Shown: positions 42,842-51,738 of the stretch, one piece after another
How the letters are laid out: each line of letters opens with the position of its first letter
How positions within the stretch are numbered: the stretch's first letter is position 1
Assembly: GCF_964204645.1 (NCBI RefSeq)
Contig: NC_134026.1
Location: forward strand, 15,032,450-15,096,449
Length of the DNA stretch: 64,000 bases
Source: Tubulanus polymorphus
Lineage: Eukaryota > Nemertea > Palaeonemertea > Tubulaniformes > Tubulanidae
Direction: 5' to 3'
Program-made: the position numbers and the translations under genes
Notes under the pieces: generated by a model
Database searches by the model: none
Seen by the model: the letters and a program-made list of their open reading frames with translations, nothing else
What the model was told of the DNA's origin: nothing

Positions 42842-43927
42842 TTATTCATTTATTCTTTTAATTTTACTAGATAAAATCCATTCATTAAATTTATCATCAT
42901 ATCCTTTATATTTCACCAGAGAATATTTCTTACCGCGTAATGTTTTAGTTTTTAATACCTTTTCTATTTTGTATTCTATTTCATCTGGATTTGGTACTAA
43001 TGATAATTCTTGTTCATAAAAATAACCTAATATTTCTTCATCTTTTAAATCAAACAATTTATAAACAAATGGTTTAGTTAATATTATCTTTTTAATTTTA
43101 AATATTTCTTCAGTAAAATTAGGGGTATAACCTTTATAAAATGTTTTTCGATATTTAGAAATTCTAACATGTTGTCCTATTTTAAATTTAGGTTCTCCAA
43201 AATCATGTGTAACAAACGCACCATATAAATTATTCCAAACTATTTCTGAATTTTCTTCTTTTCTAGCTTGTATAGGTTTCATATTTATAGAACTATGTTT
43301 AGAATTATTATAACCTTTCACTAAATCATCTAACACATCGATATATTTGTATGTTTCATTAGCAGTAAAATATTTCCACATTCTAGTTTTCAATGTTTTA
43401 TTAAATCTTTCTATAACAGATGCTTTTTTATCTGAATGTGTTGAAAAATATTCTACATCGTTATCAGATAATAGTTTTTTGAAATGTTTGTTATAAAATT
43501 CTTTACCTTCATCAAATTGTATTTTATCTGGGATAGCTTCTTTAAATATTAATTTGAAAGAATTTGTAACTTCTATACCAGTTTTATTTTTAATCGGGAT
43601 ACTCCATGCGTATCTACTGAATATATCTATAACATTTAGTATCCAGAAATATCCTTTGTTGTATTCTTCTAAGTTTTTCATGTCAATTAAATCAGCTTGC
43701 CATTGTTGGTCAATATATGAAACCATTACTTTTCTTGTTAAATATTTTTTATCCATCTTTTTATGAATTTGATATGTGGGTTGATTTTGTAACCATGATT
43801 TTAATTCACTATATTTTATATTGCTATTATCAGATTTAATTTTATTCCATAATTCTGAAACGTTAGAATATGATACTTCACTTTCTGGGTTATAATATAA
43901 ATCTCTTAAATATTGTTCTTTTTTCAT
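42842..43927 (-). CDS. Polinton integrase with chromodomain, right-arm copy, apparently complete
   Basis: 361 residues from MKKEQYLRDLYYNPES, extending the left-arm version at its N-terminus. Core motifs are as in the left copy: QADLIDM, IQFDEGKEF and SVIERFNKTLK give Asp-Asp-Glu. The C-terminal chromodomain YKIEKVLKTKTLRG..YSLVKYKGY would recognise histone tails or guide insertion. The start follows the upstream stop by 6 bases, so translation or transcription is likely linked. No stop or frameshift is seen; this is the best candidate functional enzyme in the window. Confidence 0.92.
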   Translation of the reverse strand: MKKEQYLRDLYYNPESEVSYSNVSELWNKIKSDNSNIKYSELKSWLQNQPTYQIHKKMDKKYLTRKVMVSYIDQQWQADLIDMKNLEEYNKGYFWILNVIDIFSRYAWSIPIKNKTGIEVTNSFKLIFKEAIPDKIQFDEGKEFYNKHFKKLLSDNDVEYFSTHSDKKASVIERFNKTLKTRMWKYFTANETYKYIDVLDDLVKGYNNSKHSSINMKPIQARKEENSEIVWNNLYGAFVTHDFGEPKFKIGQHVRISKYRKTFYKGYTPNFTEEIFKIKKIILTKPFVYKLFDLKDEEILGYFYEQELSLVPNPDEIEYKIEKVLKTKTLRGKKYSLVKYKGYDDKFNEWILSSKIKRINE

Positions 43928-43933
43928 CTTATT

Positions 43934-44278
43934 TTAATCCATTAATAATAATTTAGATTTAGTTTCATTTGATTTATTTTCTGGTATGATAGGTTTATCA
44001 TCGGAATCATATTTATCATCAGATTTGAATTTTGATTTATATATTACACCGGATAATATAATAACTGTTACTAATCCAATTGTAATATATAATTTATAAT
44101 TACTTCCAGCATTAGAAGAATTAGATGGATTATTATTTGAATCAATATCAGGTGATTCATTTATATCAGTTAATTTCTTTTTCTTAGCTTTTTTTAATTC
44201 TGAAGATCTTTTACCTAATTCTCTTGCCCATTTAATTTGTTTCTCAGATCTAGGCTTTTTCTTAACTCCATCACTCAT
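43934..44278 (-). CDS. Basic single-pass membrane protein, right-arm copy, intact
   Basis: 114 residues. Lys/Arg-rich N-terminus (KKKPRSEKQIKWARELGKR), Ser/Asn-rich linker, transmembrane segment YITIGLVTVIILSGVIY (about residues 68-84), then a charged cytosolic-type tail ending KSKLLLMD. A diverged relative of the TM and tail is in remnant 2 (28345-28503). Probably a virion or membrane protein; exact role unknown. Confidence 0.75.
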   Translation of the reverse strand: MSDGVKKKPRSEKQIKWARELGKRSSELKKAKKKKLTDINESPDIDSNNNPSNSSNAGSNYKLYITIGLVTVIILSGVIYKSKFKSDDKYDSDDKPIIPENKSNETKSKLLLMD

Positions 44279-44871
44279 TTATTTTAGTTAATTTTTGTTC
44301 TGATTCATTTTCTGTTTCGACGTTTTGTTGTAGTACATCTGTTTCGTTCTTACCTGATTTATATTCCATAGGTTTGATATTCGAAAATGTTATAACTCCA
44401 GTAGAAATCAATGTCATAACCGATCCTAATTGAAATGAAGCATATCCAACCCATTTTTGTAATTCAGTCATAACTAAATAGTCATTTTTCAAATCATTAT
44501 ATAATTTATTTTCATCATCAATTGGTATTAACTGGTTACATAACTTAGAATAACATTTGACAATACCATTAGAAATAGAATCATTTATTTTAGATAATCT
44601 TGCCTCTTCATAAATCTTAAAATATTTTATTACTTGATCGGGTTTCATAGCATCTAATTCTTGAAAAGTAATAGTCTTAGTTAAAAACTCTTTAGTTTCC
44701 ACCAGCAATTAATAATTCAAGATGATGCTTACAATATAAATAGTATTCATAATCTATATTGTTATTAACTTGAATAGAATTAGAAACAACTGTATCTTTA
44801 TTATCACTAATACCCAAATCATCTAATGTTTTTTCAATATCAATACTATTCTTATTAGATTTCTTTGACAT
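44271..44871 (-). pseudogene. Unknown-function Polinton protein, right-arm copy, frameshifted
   Basis: Same gene as 38962-39564. A 2-base deletion in GGTGGAAA(AA)CTAAAG at about 44696 splits it: start side 44871-44697, and 44271-44708 in another frame. Otherwise matches the left arm. Confidence 0.8.
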
Positions 44872-45173
44872 TTATATTAGAGAAATTTAATAAGAATAGT
44901 ATTATAAGTATTCTTCAAATGATACTAGCTAGTTAAAGTTAAAGAATTCTAGTATTGACTACTGATACTAGCTATTTGAATTTAAAGAATTTCTATTTGA
45001 ATCTATTCAAAATATAAAGTATTCTCTTTTGAAAAGAAAATATTAAAAATATAATAGAATTCATTAGCTAGTTGAAGTTATTGTTTTTTTAATATATTTT
45101 ATTTGAATTCTATTTGATATCTCACTACTATTGTCTATCTATTAGGAGCAGTAACTATAACTGTCCAGATAAG

Positions 45174-45848
45174 TCATTTCGGATCCTTGATATCAAATTC
45201 CTCAACGTATTGTTCATTCTGTGGGTTACTATTCCACCAATCAATAAATTTCCTTGCTTTATTCAACTGTTCCAAATATAATTGTAAATCTAGTTTATTA
45301 GATTTGATTTGATTTTCTTTCTTTTCTAAAGGTCTTAAATTTTTCCAATTCCAAATAAGTTTTTTATTGTATTCATCATTCATGTTAAATTTAGATATTG
45401 GTAACACGTGATCAATATGGTAATAATCCCCATAATTATCTATATTCATTTTATCATCGAATTGAAATATAATCCATGATTTGAGAAATTCATCTGAACA
45501 ACCCAATAAATTAGATAATGTTTCTGAATGTGTTTCTTTGTTGAATAATTGTGTTAATCTAGATCTTAAGCATTGTTTCAATCTAAAATTAAGATCTGTT
45601 TGATATCTTTCTCTCATATATTCTGTCATATAATCATTATAAGATTCTCTATTATCTTCTCGATATTGTTTGGTATATAGTTTAATACAAGTTTTACAAT
45701 AATATTGAAAACCATCTTTGCTAATCTTACGCTTACTAAATTCTGTTAATGATTTATCTAATTCACATTTAGAACACTTTTTGTAATATATGTTTATAAC
45801 GCCAGTGTTATTTGTAATATTGATAATTTGTGGTTGTTCTGGTTCCAT
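45174..45848 (-). CDS. HNH endonuclease, right-arm copy
   Basis: 224 residues, translation the same as at 37985-38659 as far as can be read. HNH core YHIDHVLPISKF..NLRPLEKKENQIKSNK is intact. Upstream, the GCATGCGC repeats (46010-46330) and the duplicated control-like module (46830-46950) are mirrored. Confidence 0.85.
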   Translation of the reverse strand: MEPEQPQIINITNNTGVINIYYKKCSKCELDKSLTEFSKRKISKDGFQYYCKTCIKLYTKQYREDNRESYNDYMTEYMRERYQTDLNFRLKQCLRSRLTQLFNKETHSETLSNLLGCSDEFLKSWIIFQFDDKMNIDNYGDYYHIDHVLPISKFNMNDEYNKKLIWNWKNLRPLEKKENQIKSNKLDLQLYLEQLNKARKFIDWWNSNPQNEQYVEEFDIKDPK

Positions 45849-46988
45849 TTATTATACGTATTTTTTTACTAAATTGGTTAATATTTTATAATCCTCTTCC
45901 ATTTCTTCGACTAACGTCATCCTTTTTCATTCTTCGTTGCTTTTGATAAGTTGTTTCGATTCCTTGATATCTAAATAATACCAGTTACAATACCCGCGTC
46001 ACATGCGGACATACAGGAGCGTTTTTGCTTAATGCGCATGCGTTATTCATAATTATATATTCATTCTATAAATTCTGTAAAATAGAAACAACACATGTGT
46101 CACATGCGGCCATTTATGGCCGGTTTTGATCAATACGCATGCGCTAATCATAATTGTATATTCATTCTATAAATTCTGTAAAATAGAAACAACTGAACAT
46201 AGAAAATTCGAACGCATTCATGTCCCTCGTCACATGCGTTACATGTGTCACATGCGGCCATTTATGGCCGGTTTTGCTTAATGCGCATGCGTTAAACATA
46301 ATAGAAACGACTGAACATAAAAATTCACAAATCAGATTTACACAATACATTATACAAGTTGTTTAGTCATTTCTTCTAATACATCATTTGATTTCTATAA
46401 ATACAATTTATAATTACAAACATTTTTTCAATTGCTGGTAAATATTTAACTACATCAACAAATGTTAAACTTAATCATTGGAGTCTTAATGTTTTTGAAA
46501 TTCTTATATAGTTTCTTCGTTGATCTTTTGGTGATTCTATTGGTTTGATATCCATTGCTGTTGATTCCTCAGGCAGAAAGAGTATCTTGAGTTTCTCTAT
46601 CGCTTCTTGATGCGTATGGCGTTTTATTAATCTAAAAGATATTAGCGGTAACTCTAGCTATCTAAAAGATATACTAAATACACTTAAATATATCTAAAGG
46701 TTTCATATTTAATAACCTTAATAACTATAACAAACAGTACTTACATTTAGATTTATAATTGTATACTATAAACTCCTTATTTCGTTTCGAAAGATAGAAT
46801 ATCCTGAGCACAATATTACAGCATATGTCCATTTCCGGGGCGATTTCTAGAATGAACACGTCGTTGATTATGCCACGTCATCTAGTTCCGGCGCGCCTTT
46901 TCTAGAATATTCTACACGTTTCTGATTATGACGTGTCATAATGTCTCGTCGTTATAGTAACAACTGTAACAGCTGTGAATTTATAGAT

Positions 46989-47249
46989 TTATTCTATAGC
47001 TCTGTACATTGAATGTATATAGGCTAAAATAGAATGATTTTCTAGTATAAACATCGTATCCTCAACGTATTGTTCATTATTTGGATCAGTGTTCCATAAT
47101 TCAATAAATTTCTTTCCTTTTGTTAACTGTTCTGAATACTCTAGTTTCAATTTATTTTCTAAATGTGTTCTAGTTTTATTGTGTCTTGCTTTTTGGGATT
47201 TATCTATATCGATATTACATGTTGGGCAGTAGTACTTATTTGCTTCCAT
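46989..47249 (-). CDS. Small C2H2-type zinc-finger protein, right-arm copy
   Basis: 86 residues; differs from the left copy by CPTCNIDID instead of CPTCYIDID. Same start offset (484) from the element end. Confidence 0.72.
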   Translation of the reverse strand: MEANKYYCPTCNIDIDKSQKARHNKTRTHLENKLKLEYSEQLTKGKKFIELWNTDPNNEQYVEDTMFILENHSILAYIHSMYRAIE

Positions 47250-47329
47250 TTTAATACTATATTTTTTATCAAAATTGATTTTAGAAGTTCAATGATTTAA
47301 ATGTTATTCATATATATGAATATTTTAAG

Positions 47330-47733
47330 AGTAATAGGGATAATGGGCTTTCATATCAAAGGTTTAATGATCGAGTTCATTAATAACATATATTAAAAGT
47401 AATTAAAAACTATAATATATTTTCATAACCGCGTGCATTTCAGTTGAATAATAGAATAATTATTATCATTTGAATATATTTGATTATTTGAATTTGTGTA
47501 TTGTAATTAAATCAATTGGTCGCGGAGCGGAGCGGTAGCGAAGTGGAGCGACCAATTGATTTAATACAATATGCTTTTTATATTATTGATATCTTAGAAT
47601 AAATATTTAGTTTTAATATAAAATGCACGCGGTTATGAAAATATATTATAGTTTTTAATTACTTTTAATATTTTGTTTTTTAATGGGCTCGACCGTTCGA
47701 CCTTTGGTATGAAAGCCCATTATCCCTATTACT
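47330..47733. repeat. Right 404-bp terminal palindrome (hairpin ITR)
   Basis: Reverse complement of 36100-36503, including the GCGACC..GGTCGC inner stem and the AGTAATAGGG at both of its borders (47330 and 47733). Confidence 0.85.
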
Positions 47734-47739
47734 ATTGTT
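47734..47739. repeat. Target-site duplication ATTGTT (right copy)
   Basis: Matches 36094-36099 exactly. Confidence 0.93.
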
Positions 47740-47956
47740 TTTCATCTTTCAATTTTTTAAGATTAATTAAATATACATGAAATATATTTTCCATCTTTGC
47801 ATTTAAATTATTAGTTGCAGTAACATAAATATCTAAATTAATAAATGAACTTAAAACTTCATTTCTATATGAAATATCTTTATCAAAATTTATTGCAGGA
47901 ATATTATATTTAATTGATTTATTATATTGAAAAGCTTTTGGAAAACTATCTACCAT
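47734..47956 (-). pseudogene. Polinton major-capsid-like gene, N-terminal fragment
   Basis: Starts MVDSFPKAFQYNKSIKYNIP and ends LKDEKQ at the insertion point. The reading frame is in register with the fragment at 35576-36099, showing that the nested element split a then-open gene. Confidence 0.6.
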
Positions 47957-47979
47957 TTATATAATAAATAAATTAATAA

Positions 47980-48403
47980 TTTATTAATTCTTTTAATAAT
48001 TTATCTTGTTCTTCAACTGTTATATTACCATTTAAACTTATTATATAATCTAATGTATTTTTTAATTTATTAATTTCTTTTATATTATGATTTTTTCTTT
48101 ATATCTTTTTATATTTAATTTTGAACTTATGCCAGTTAATACACTTGAACATAAACCCAAAGCTCCAATTCAGATAGCTTAAGGTGTTAATGGTGAGAAT
48201 AATGCTAGAAATGTTATTACAGAACTAATTTTAACTGAACTACTAATAATAAAATAGTATATAATTTTACTTTTTAAATATTTTTTCTTTTTAAGTTTTA
48301 AATCATTTTCAAATTCTAATATTTGTTTTTCCAAATATAATTTTAATTTAGTTTTATTTATATCTAGATGAATAATATCAATATTATCAACTTTATCAAC
48401 CAT
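47980..48403 (-). pseudogene. Small Polinton protein with coiled coil and hydrophobic segment, two stops
   Basis: MVDKVDNIDIIHLDINKTKL, then a charged helix (KQILEFENDLKLKKKKYLK) and hydrophobic IIYYFIISSSVKISSVITFLALF. After stops near 48180 the frame goes on (IGALGLCSSVLTGISSKL) to a helical end near 47983. Unrecognised; likely a minor capsid or membrane protein of the capsid module. Confidence 0.5.
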
Positions 48404-48422
48404 TTATTTAGAAAAGATATTA

Positions 48423-48854
48423 CTAATTAGTAAATTTATAAGAAACAAATAATACAATAACTGTTCCACCTATAATCCAAATTATTTCATATTTCTGCTG
48501 TTCACTACTTGGTGTATAATAATCTGATAATTTAGGTTTATATAGATGTAATTTTTCACGATTTGTTACTGCGTTATATAAACTCATAGCTTCGATTGAT
48601 TGAAAATCTCTATGTGTAATTTTCTGATTATATAATTCTTTATTGATGTTATCCATATAGTTTTGCCTCTTTTCCCTATATTCTTCTGCAGCTTTATTGT
48701 ATTTCTTTAATGCTAAGTTATGTCTTCTTTGTTCTCCTAATGAACTATTTTTACCAATATGCTTAAATAAATAACCACCACCTGTAAATGCTAAAGCGTT
48801 AACAATTGCCGATCCTATAATAGTTATAATTGCAGATGTAAAAAAATTATGCAT
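48423..48854 (-). CDS. Two-TM small Polinton protein
   Basis: 143 residues, open. N-terminal hydrophobic segment FFTSAIITIIGSAIVNALAF with a glycine-rich TGGGYLF, a basic helical middle (NLALKKYNKAAEEYREKRQN), and a C-terminal TM (IIWIIGGTVIVLFVSYKF). Size and hydrophobic head resemble the PX-type virion proteins of Polintons, but this is a resemblance only. Confidence 0.5.
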   Translation of the reverse strand: MHNFFTSAIITIIGSAIVNALAFTGGGYLFKHIGKNSSLGEQRRHNLALKKYNKAAEEYREKRQNYMDNINKELYNQKITHRDFQSIEAMSLYNAVTNREKLHLYKPKLSDYYTPSSEQQKYEIIWIIGGTVIVLFVSYKFTN

Positions 48855-48856
48855 TT

Positions 48857-49076
48857 ATATAGGAGGAATATATTTTTGTTTTTCTAAATAATCAATTGTT
48901 AAATTAGATAAAGTAACTGCTAATGTTATTTCTTAAAATATCATTGATATCAAATATATCAACATTAACACTTCCCATTTTAAATACTTTTTTGATACCA
49001 TTGAATAACCAACAGTTCCAACTGATAGTAAGGCACCATTATATAAACCAGTTATTATCCACTTATTATCACTCAT
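48857..49076 (-). pseudogene. Short membrane protein of the capsid module, frameshifted
   Basis: MSDNKWIITGLYNGALLSVG, then TVGYSMVSKKYLKWEV. The frame shifts near 48925 and a plausible end (LAVTLSNLTIDYLEKQKYIP) is in another frame. Confidence 0.4.
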
Positions 49077-49079
49077 TTA

Positions 49080-49433
49080 TTAATCAAAAAAATTACCACC
49101 TTCAAAATATTTAGTTATCTTATTTATGATTATTTCAACATTTATTTCATAACTAGTTTCATTTGTATATATTTCAATTATTATTTTTTTAATATCATCG
49201 ATGATAAAATCTTTATCTAATTCATAAAATCTTAAAGATTATCTAATTAAGTCAGTAATCTTTTCTACATTATAAGTTTCTTTATTTATAGTTTTTTCAT
49301 AATCAAATGTTGTTTCATTATTAAATGCAATATTTTTGATGTGAGTTATGACATCATTAATGTGAAATTTCATTTCTTTCTCACGTTTAAAATCAAATCC
49401 AAAACATATACTCGGACCAACAGTTATATTCAT
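49080..49433 (-). pseudogene. Small acidic protein, one in-frame stop
   Basis: MNITVGPSICFGFDFKREKE to a TAA at 49239; the same frame continues (SLRFYELDKDFIIDDIKKII) to a TAA at 49080. About 118 residues originally. Not recognised. Confidence 0.45.
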
Positions 49434-49459
49434 TTATATAGTGATAAAATTACTCTCTA

Positions 49460-49988
49460 CATCTTATAACTAATTCATATATCACAGGAAAGTTATTCAA
49501 ATCAATGAAGTATCCTATATGATTTCTAACTTCTAATTTGAAAATATTAAATCGTGAAATACAAGGTTTGAAATCACAGTCAGCTAAATTATAATTTATT
49601 TGTGTTCCAAATTGTTTTACATTTTTCAATGGTAAGATATTTATTATACTGGAATTACAAGTTGTTTCTTTAGTTGTTTCGAATGTTTTTACAGGATCAA
49701 TTAAATTACAATAAATATAGAAATGTGTGTATCTAAATTATATAACCCTGGTTTTAAATAAAGGGGATACCATTTATTTTTAGTCTTATTAATAACTGCA
49801 AAACCTCTATGATCAATAGATTTTTCAGTTATATTATGAAAAGGATTACATAAACTAATATTTACTCATTTTAAATCTACACAATTTCTAAATTCTCTAT
49901 CTAATTGTACAAGTAAATTATGAGATTTATAATTTGTAAGTCTTCTAGAATCAACAAATATTCTATATTCTTTTAATTCAACCACTAT
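49460..49988 (-). pseudogene. Penton-like minor capsid gene, broken
   Basis: The opening VELKEYRIFVDSRRLTNY and QLDREFRNC recall the 'FxVDSR' start of Polinton penton-like (minor capsid) proteins. After a TGA near 49865 and a frameshift near 49735 the sequence continues with VKTFETTKET and RFNIFKLEVRNHIGYF to a stop near 49462. Position next to the hexon-like gene supports the call; it is otherwise by resemblance. Confidence 0.5.
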
Positions 49989-50029
49989 TTAGAACACAAA
50001 AAAATTACCTCGAATCACTAAAAATTAAT

Positions 50030-50683
50030 TTTAATAAAGAAGATAGAATGTGAAATTTGTGGTGAACTACAAAGAAAAAGTAATATGGCTCGATATATGA
50101 AAAAACATGATGAAAATTATAAACCCCCTAAAATAAACTGCCCAAATTGTAATAAATTATTCTCAAGAAATTATGTTAAAAAACATTCAGAGAAGTGTAA
50201 AATTAATGATTCAACGGTTAATGTTGATATTAATGAAAGTAATAATAATTCTGTTGAAACTGAACCTGAAATCATTTGGAAAAGACCTTTCTTATTCTAT
50301 GATGAGAATAATATAAAAGATCATTTCTGTGAGTATTGTCGAAAAAATATAGCCCCGAAAATATAGAAGATTGGGAGAATCATCAATTTCGTAAAGTACA
50401 TATAGATAAAATTTCTAGTAAATTTGAAACAGAATTTAATGAAAGAAAAAATAAAAAGATAAGAAAAAATAAAATATGAGAAAACGTTACAAAATAATGA
50501 AGAAACACTTGAAAAGTTTGAAAAACAATATAATGAATTAGCAAGGAAAACATATTATTGTAAATATTGTAAATTGATTATTACAACAAGTAATTTAAAT
50601 CTACATAATAGAACAATAAAACATAAAGAAAACGTAAGGAAATACCAAGAACTTAATGAAAATCTATTACCAAGATATGATAG
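50030..50683 (+). pseudogene. Multi-zinc-finger N-terminal part of the plus-strand Polinton gene
   Basis: Finger-like units: CEICGELQRKSNMARYMKKH, INCPNCNKLFSRNYVKKHSE with its C, FCEYCRKNI and, after frameshifts near 50365-50480, YYCKYCKLIITTSNLNLHNR. Divergent C2H2-type. Probably one gene with the zinc-ribbon region that follows. Confidence 0.6.
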
Positions 50684-51343
50684 AAAAAATGCCCACAATG
50701 TATTTATGAGTACTTAAGACAAGAAGATTCTGTAATATTTTGTAATGAATGTGGATGGCAAAGAAATTTATGGGGTGATGAAAAAACTAGAGATATTCTT
50801 ATAGAACCAAAATTAAAATATCTAGATGAAATTTTTAAGATATTTTCTATGGAAGATCATACACCAGAATATAAGCAATGGCTTGAAAAAATGAAAATGA
50901 TAGAAAATAAAAATGGTGAAATAACTATGAAAGAAATAATAAAAACAATTATTCCATCAACATTTACCACAAAAGAAAAGAAAATGTATTTATATTTATT
51001 ATTTAACGATTATTATAAAAAACCTAAATTAACAAAAGAAGATATGGAAAATATAAAAGAAACATTCACAAACATATTAAAATATTATGTGGATAATAAA
51101 ATAACAGATTCAATTAATTATGAATTCTGTTTAAATAAGATTGTAAATTTTTTAAACATCGATATTATAATTCCATTTGATGAATTAACGAACAAAAAGA
51201 AACAAAGAGAGCTAGATGAAATGTGGAATAATAAAGAACTTTATTTAAATGAGAAAAATGAAATGGAAGAACCTAAACAATTAAATAAAAATGAAGAAAC
51301 CAGTAGTGATTGCGAGTATGATGATCTTGATGTGTTGTTTTAA
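50684..51343 (+). CDS. Zinc-ribbon protein resembling VLTF3-type late transcription factors
   Basis: 220 open codons. Zinc ribbon KCPQC...FCNECGWQRN at the start. A helical region follows with YKQWLEKMKMIENKNGEI and TIIPSTFTTKEKKMYLYLLF, then YYKKPKLTKEDMENIKETF, INYEFCLNKIVNFLNIDIII with PFDEL, and an acidic tail. The Zn-ribbon, the '...K.Y.yll.n.YYk' block and the 'Y.f.l.Ki...l.....PFd.L' block match my recollection of poxvirus VLTF3 (A2)-like proteins of large DNA viruses. If right, it would activate late (capsid) promoters. Convergent with PolB; both stop codons share TTAA at 51340-51343. Confidence 0.45.
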   Translation, partial: KKCPQCIYEYLRQEDSVIFCNECGWQRNLWGDEKTRDILIEPKLKYLDEIFKIFSMEDHTPEYKQWLEKMKMIENKNGEITMKEIIKTIIPSTFTTKEKKMYLYLLFNDYYKKPKLTKEDMENIKETFTNILKYYVDNKITDSINYEFCLNKIVNFLNIDIIIPFDELTNKKKQRELDEMWNNKELYLNEKNEMEEPKQLNKNEETSSDCEYDDLDVLF

Positions 51344-51630
51344 TGGCCATAAGGTAATGTTTTTATTCCATCACCCAAAACATATCTTTTATCATCAAAT
51401 GGATTTAAACTAGTTTTTTCAACTTCATTAATGTACATCTCGTGATCTTCTGATCTCAAACAATTCATTTTGTGTTTCATGACAATTGAGTTATATAAAC
51501 ACTTTATATAATCTTGAAATACTATATGTTTATCCACCACATGGTTTGTTATTCCTTTTAACTTTTTAGCTTCATGGTATTTTGTTCTATAACTATACAT
51601 TTTACTTCTTATCCCAACAAATTCAATCAT
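51340..51630 (-). pseudogene. polB: C-terminus of a Polinton DNA polymerase B
   Basis: 96 residues: MIEFVGIRSKMYSYRTKY, KKLKGITNHVVDKHIVFQDY, NPFDDKRYVLGDGIKTLPYGH. The RSKMY..., KGI..., and PFDDKRY...YGH blocks are the standard end of Polinton PolB. Everything upstream (towards higher coordinates) is missing; the sequence changes at about 51640. Confidence 0.88.
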
Positions 51631-51647
51631 TTCATCACCCCCTAATT

Positions 51648-51738
51648 AGGGTTTTCTGTTTCTTCACAGAAAACCCTATTGAAATTCGCGTGATTGTTAG
51701 GGTCTTCTGACTTTCGTCGAAAACCCTCTTGTAATTCT
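51648..51738. repeat. Inverted copy of the double stem-loop repeat
   Basis: AGGGTTTTCTGTTTCTTCACAGAAAACCCT, then AGGGTCTTCTGACTTTCGTCGAAAACCCT; matches 24119-24215 in reverse complement. Confidence 0.65.

Larger units (their letters stand above)
36100..47733. mobile_element. Giant palindromic Polinton-family element, 11,634 bp
   Basis: Ends AGTAATAGGGATAATGGGCT and its complement, flanked by ATTGTT on both sides. The left arm (36100-42624) and right arm (42625-47733) are inverted copies: zinc-finger protein, HNH nuclease, membrane-type proteins and integrase lie at matching distances from each end (start codons at offsets 484, 1885 and 2862 in both). Differences are small: scattered substitutions, a balanced pair of 9-base indels, a 2-base deletion in the right arm at about 44696, a deletion of about 209 bases in the left arm at 39748, and a loss of about 1.6 kb including the ATPase in the right arm. 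There is no polymerase, capsid or protease gene. Confidence 0.93.
32529..51640. mobile_element. Older Polinton (host of the nested elements), right end truncated
   Basis: The left terminus AGTAATTACAAAATGGCG...CAGATCAGAGGTCGAG parallels the reversed terminus at 4293. Inside, left to right: plus-strand zinc-finger-like gene remnant (33121), Penelope insertion, minus-strand capsid-like gene, nested palindromic Polinton (36100-47733), minus-strand small membrane proteins and penton-like gene, plus-strand zinc-ribbon gene, and the minus-strand PolB C-terminus at 51340-51630. Sequence then changes to ordinary host composition, and the rest of PolB and the right terminus are missing. All genes carry stops or frameshifts. 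Confidence 0.7.

Noticed and set aside
43554-43766. 70-residue ORF opposite the integrase (also at 39860-40072)
   Set aside because: Antisense shadow of the integrase core, duplicated only because the arms are duplicated.
36100-47733. Palindrome as a simple assembly artefact
   Set aside because: Arms differ by arm-specific deletions, substitutions and 9-base indels, and the flanking 6-bp duplication and split host frame fit real integration. Long reads are still the decisive test.
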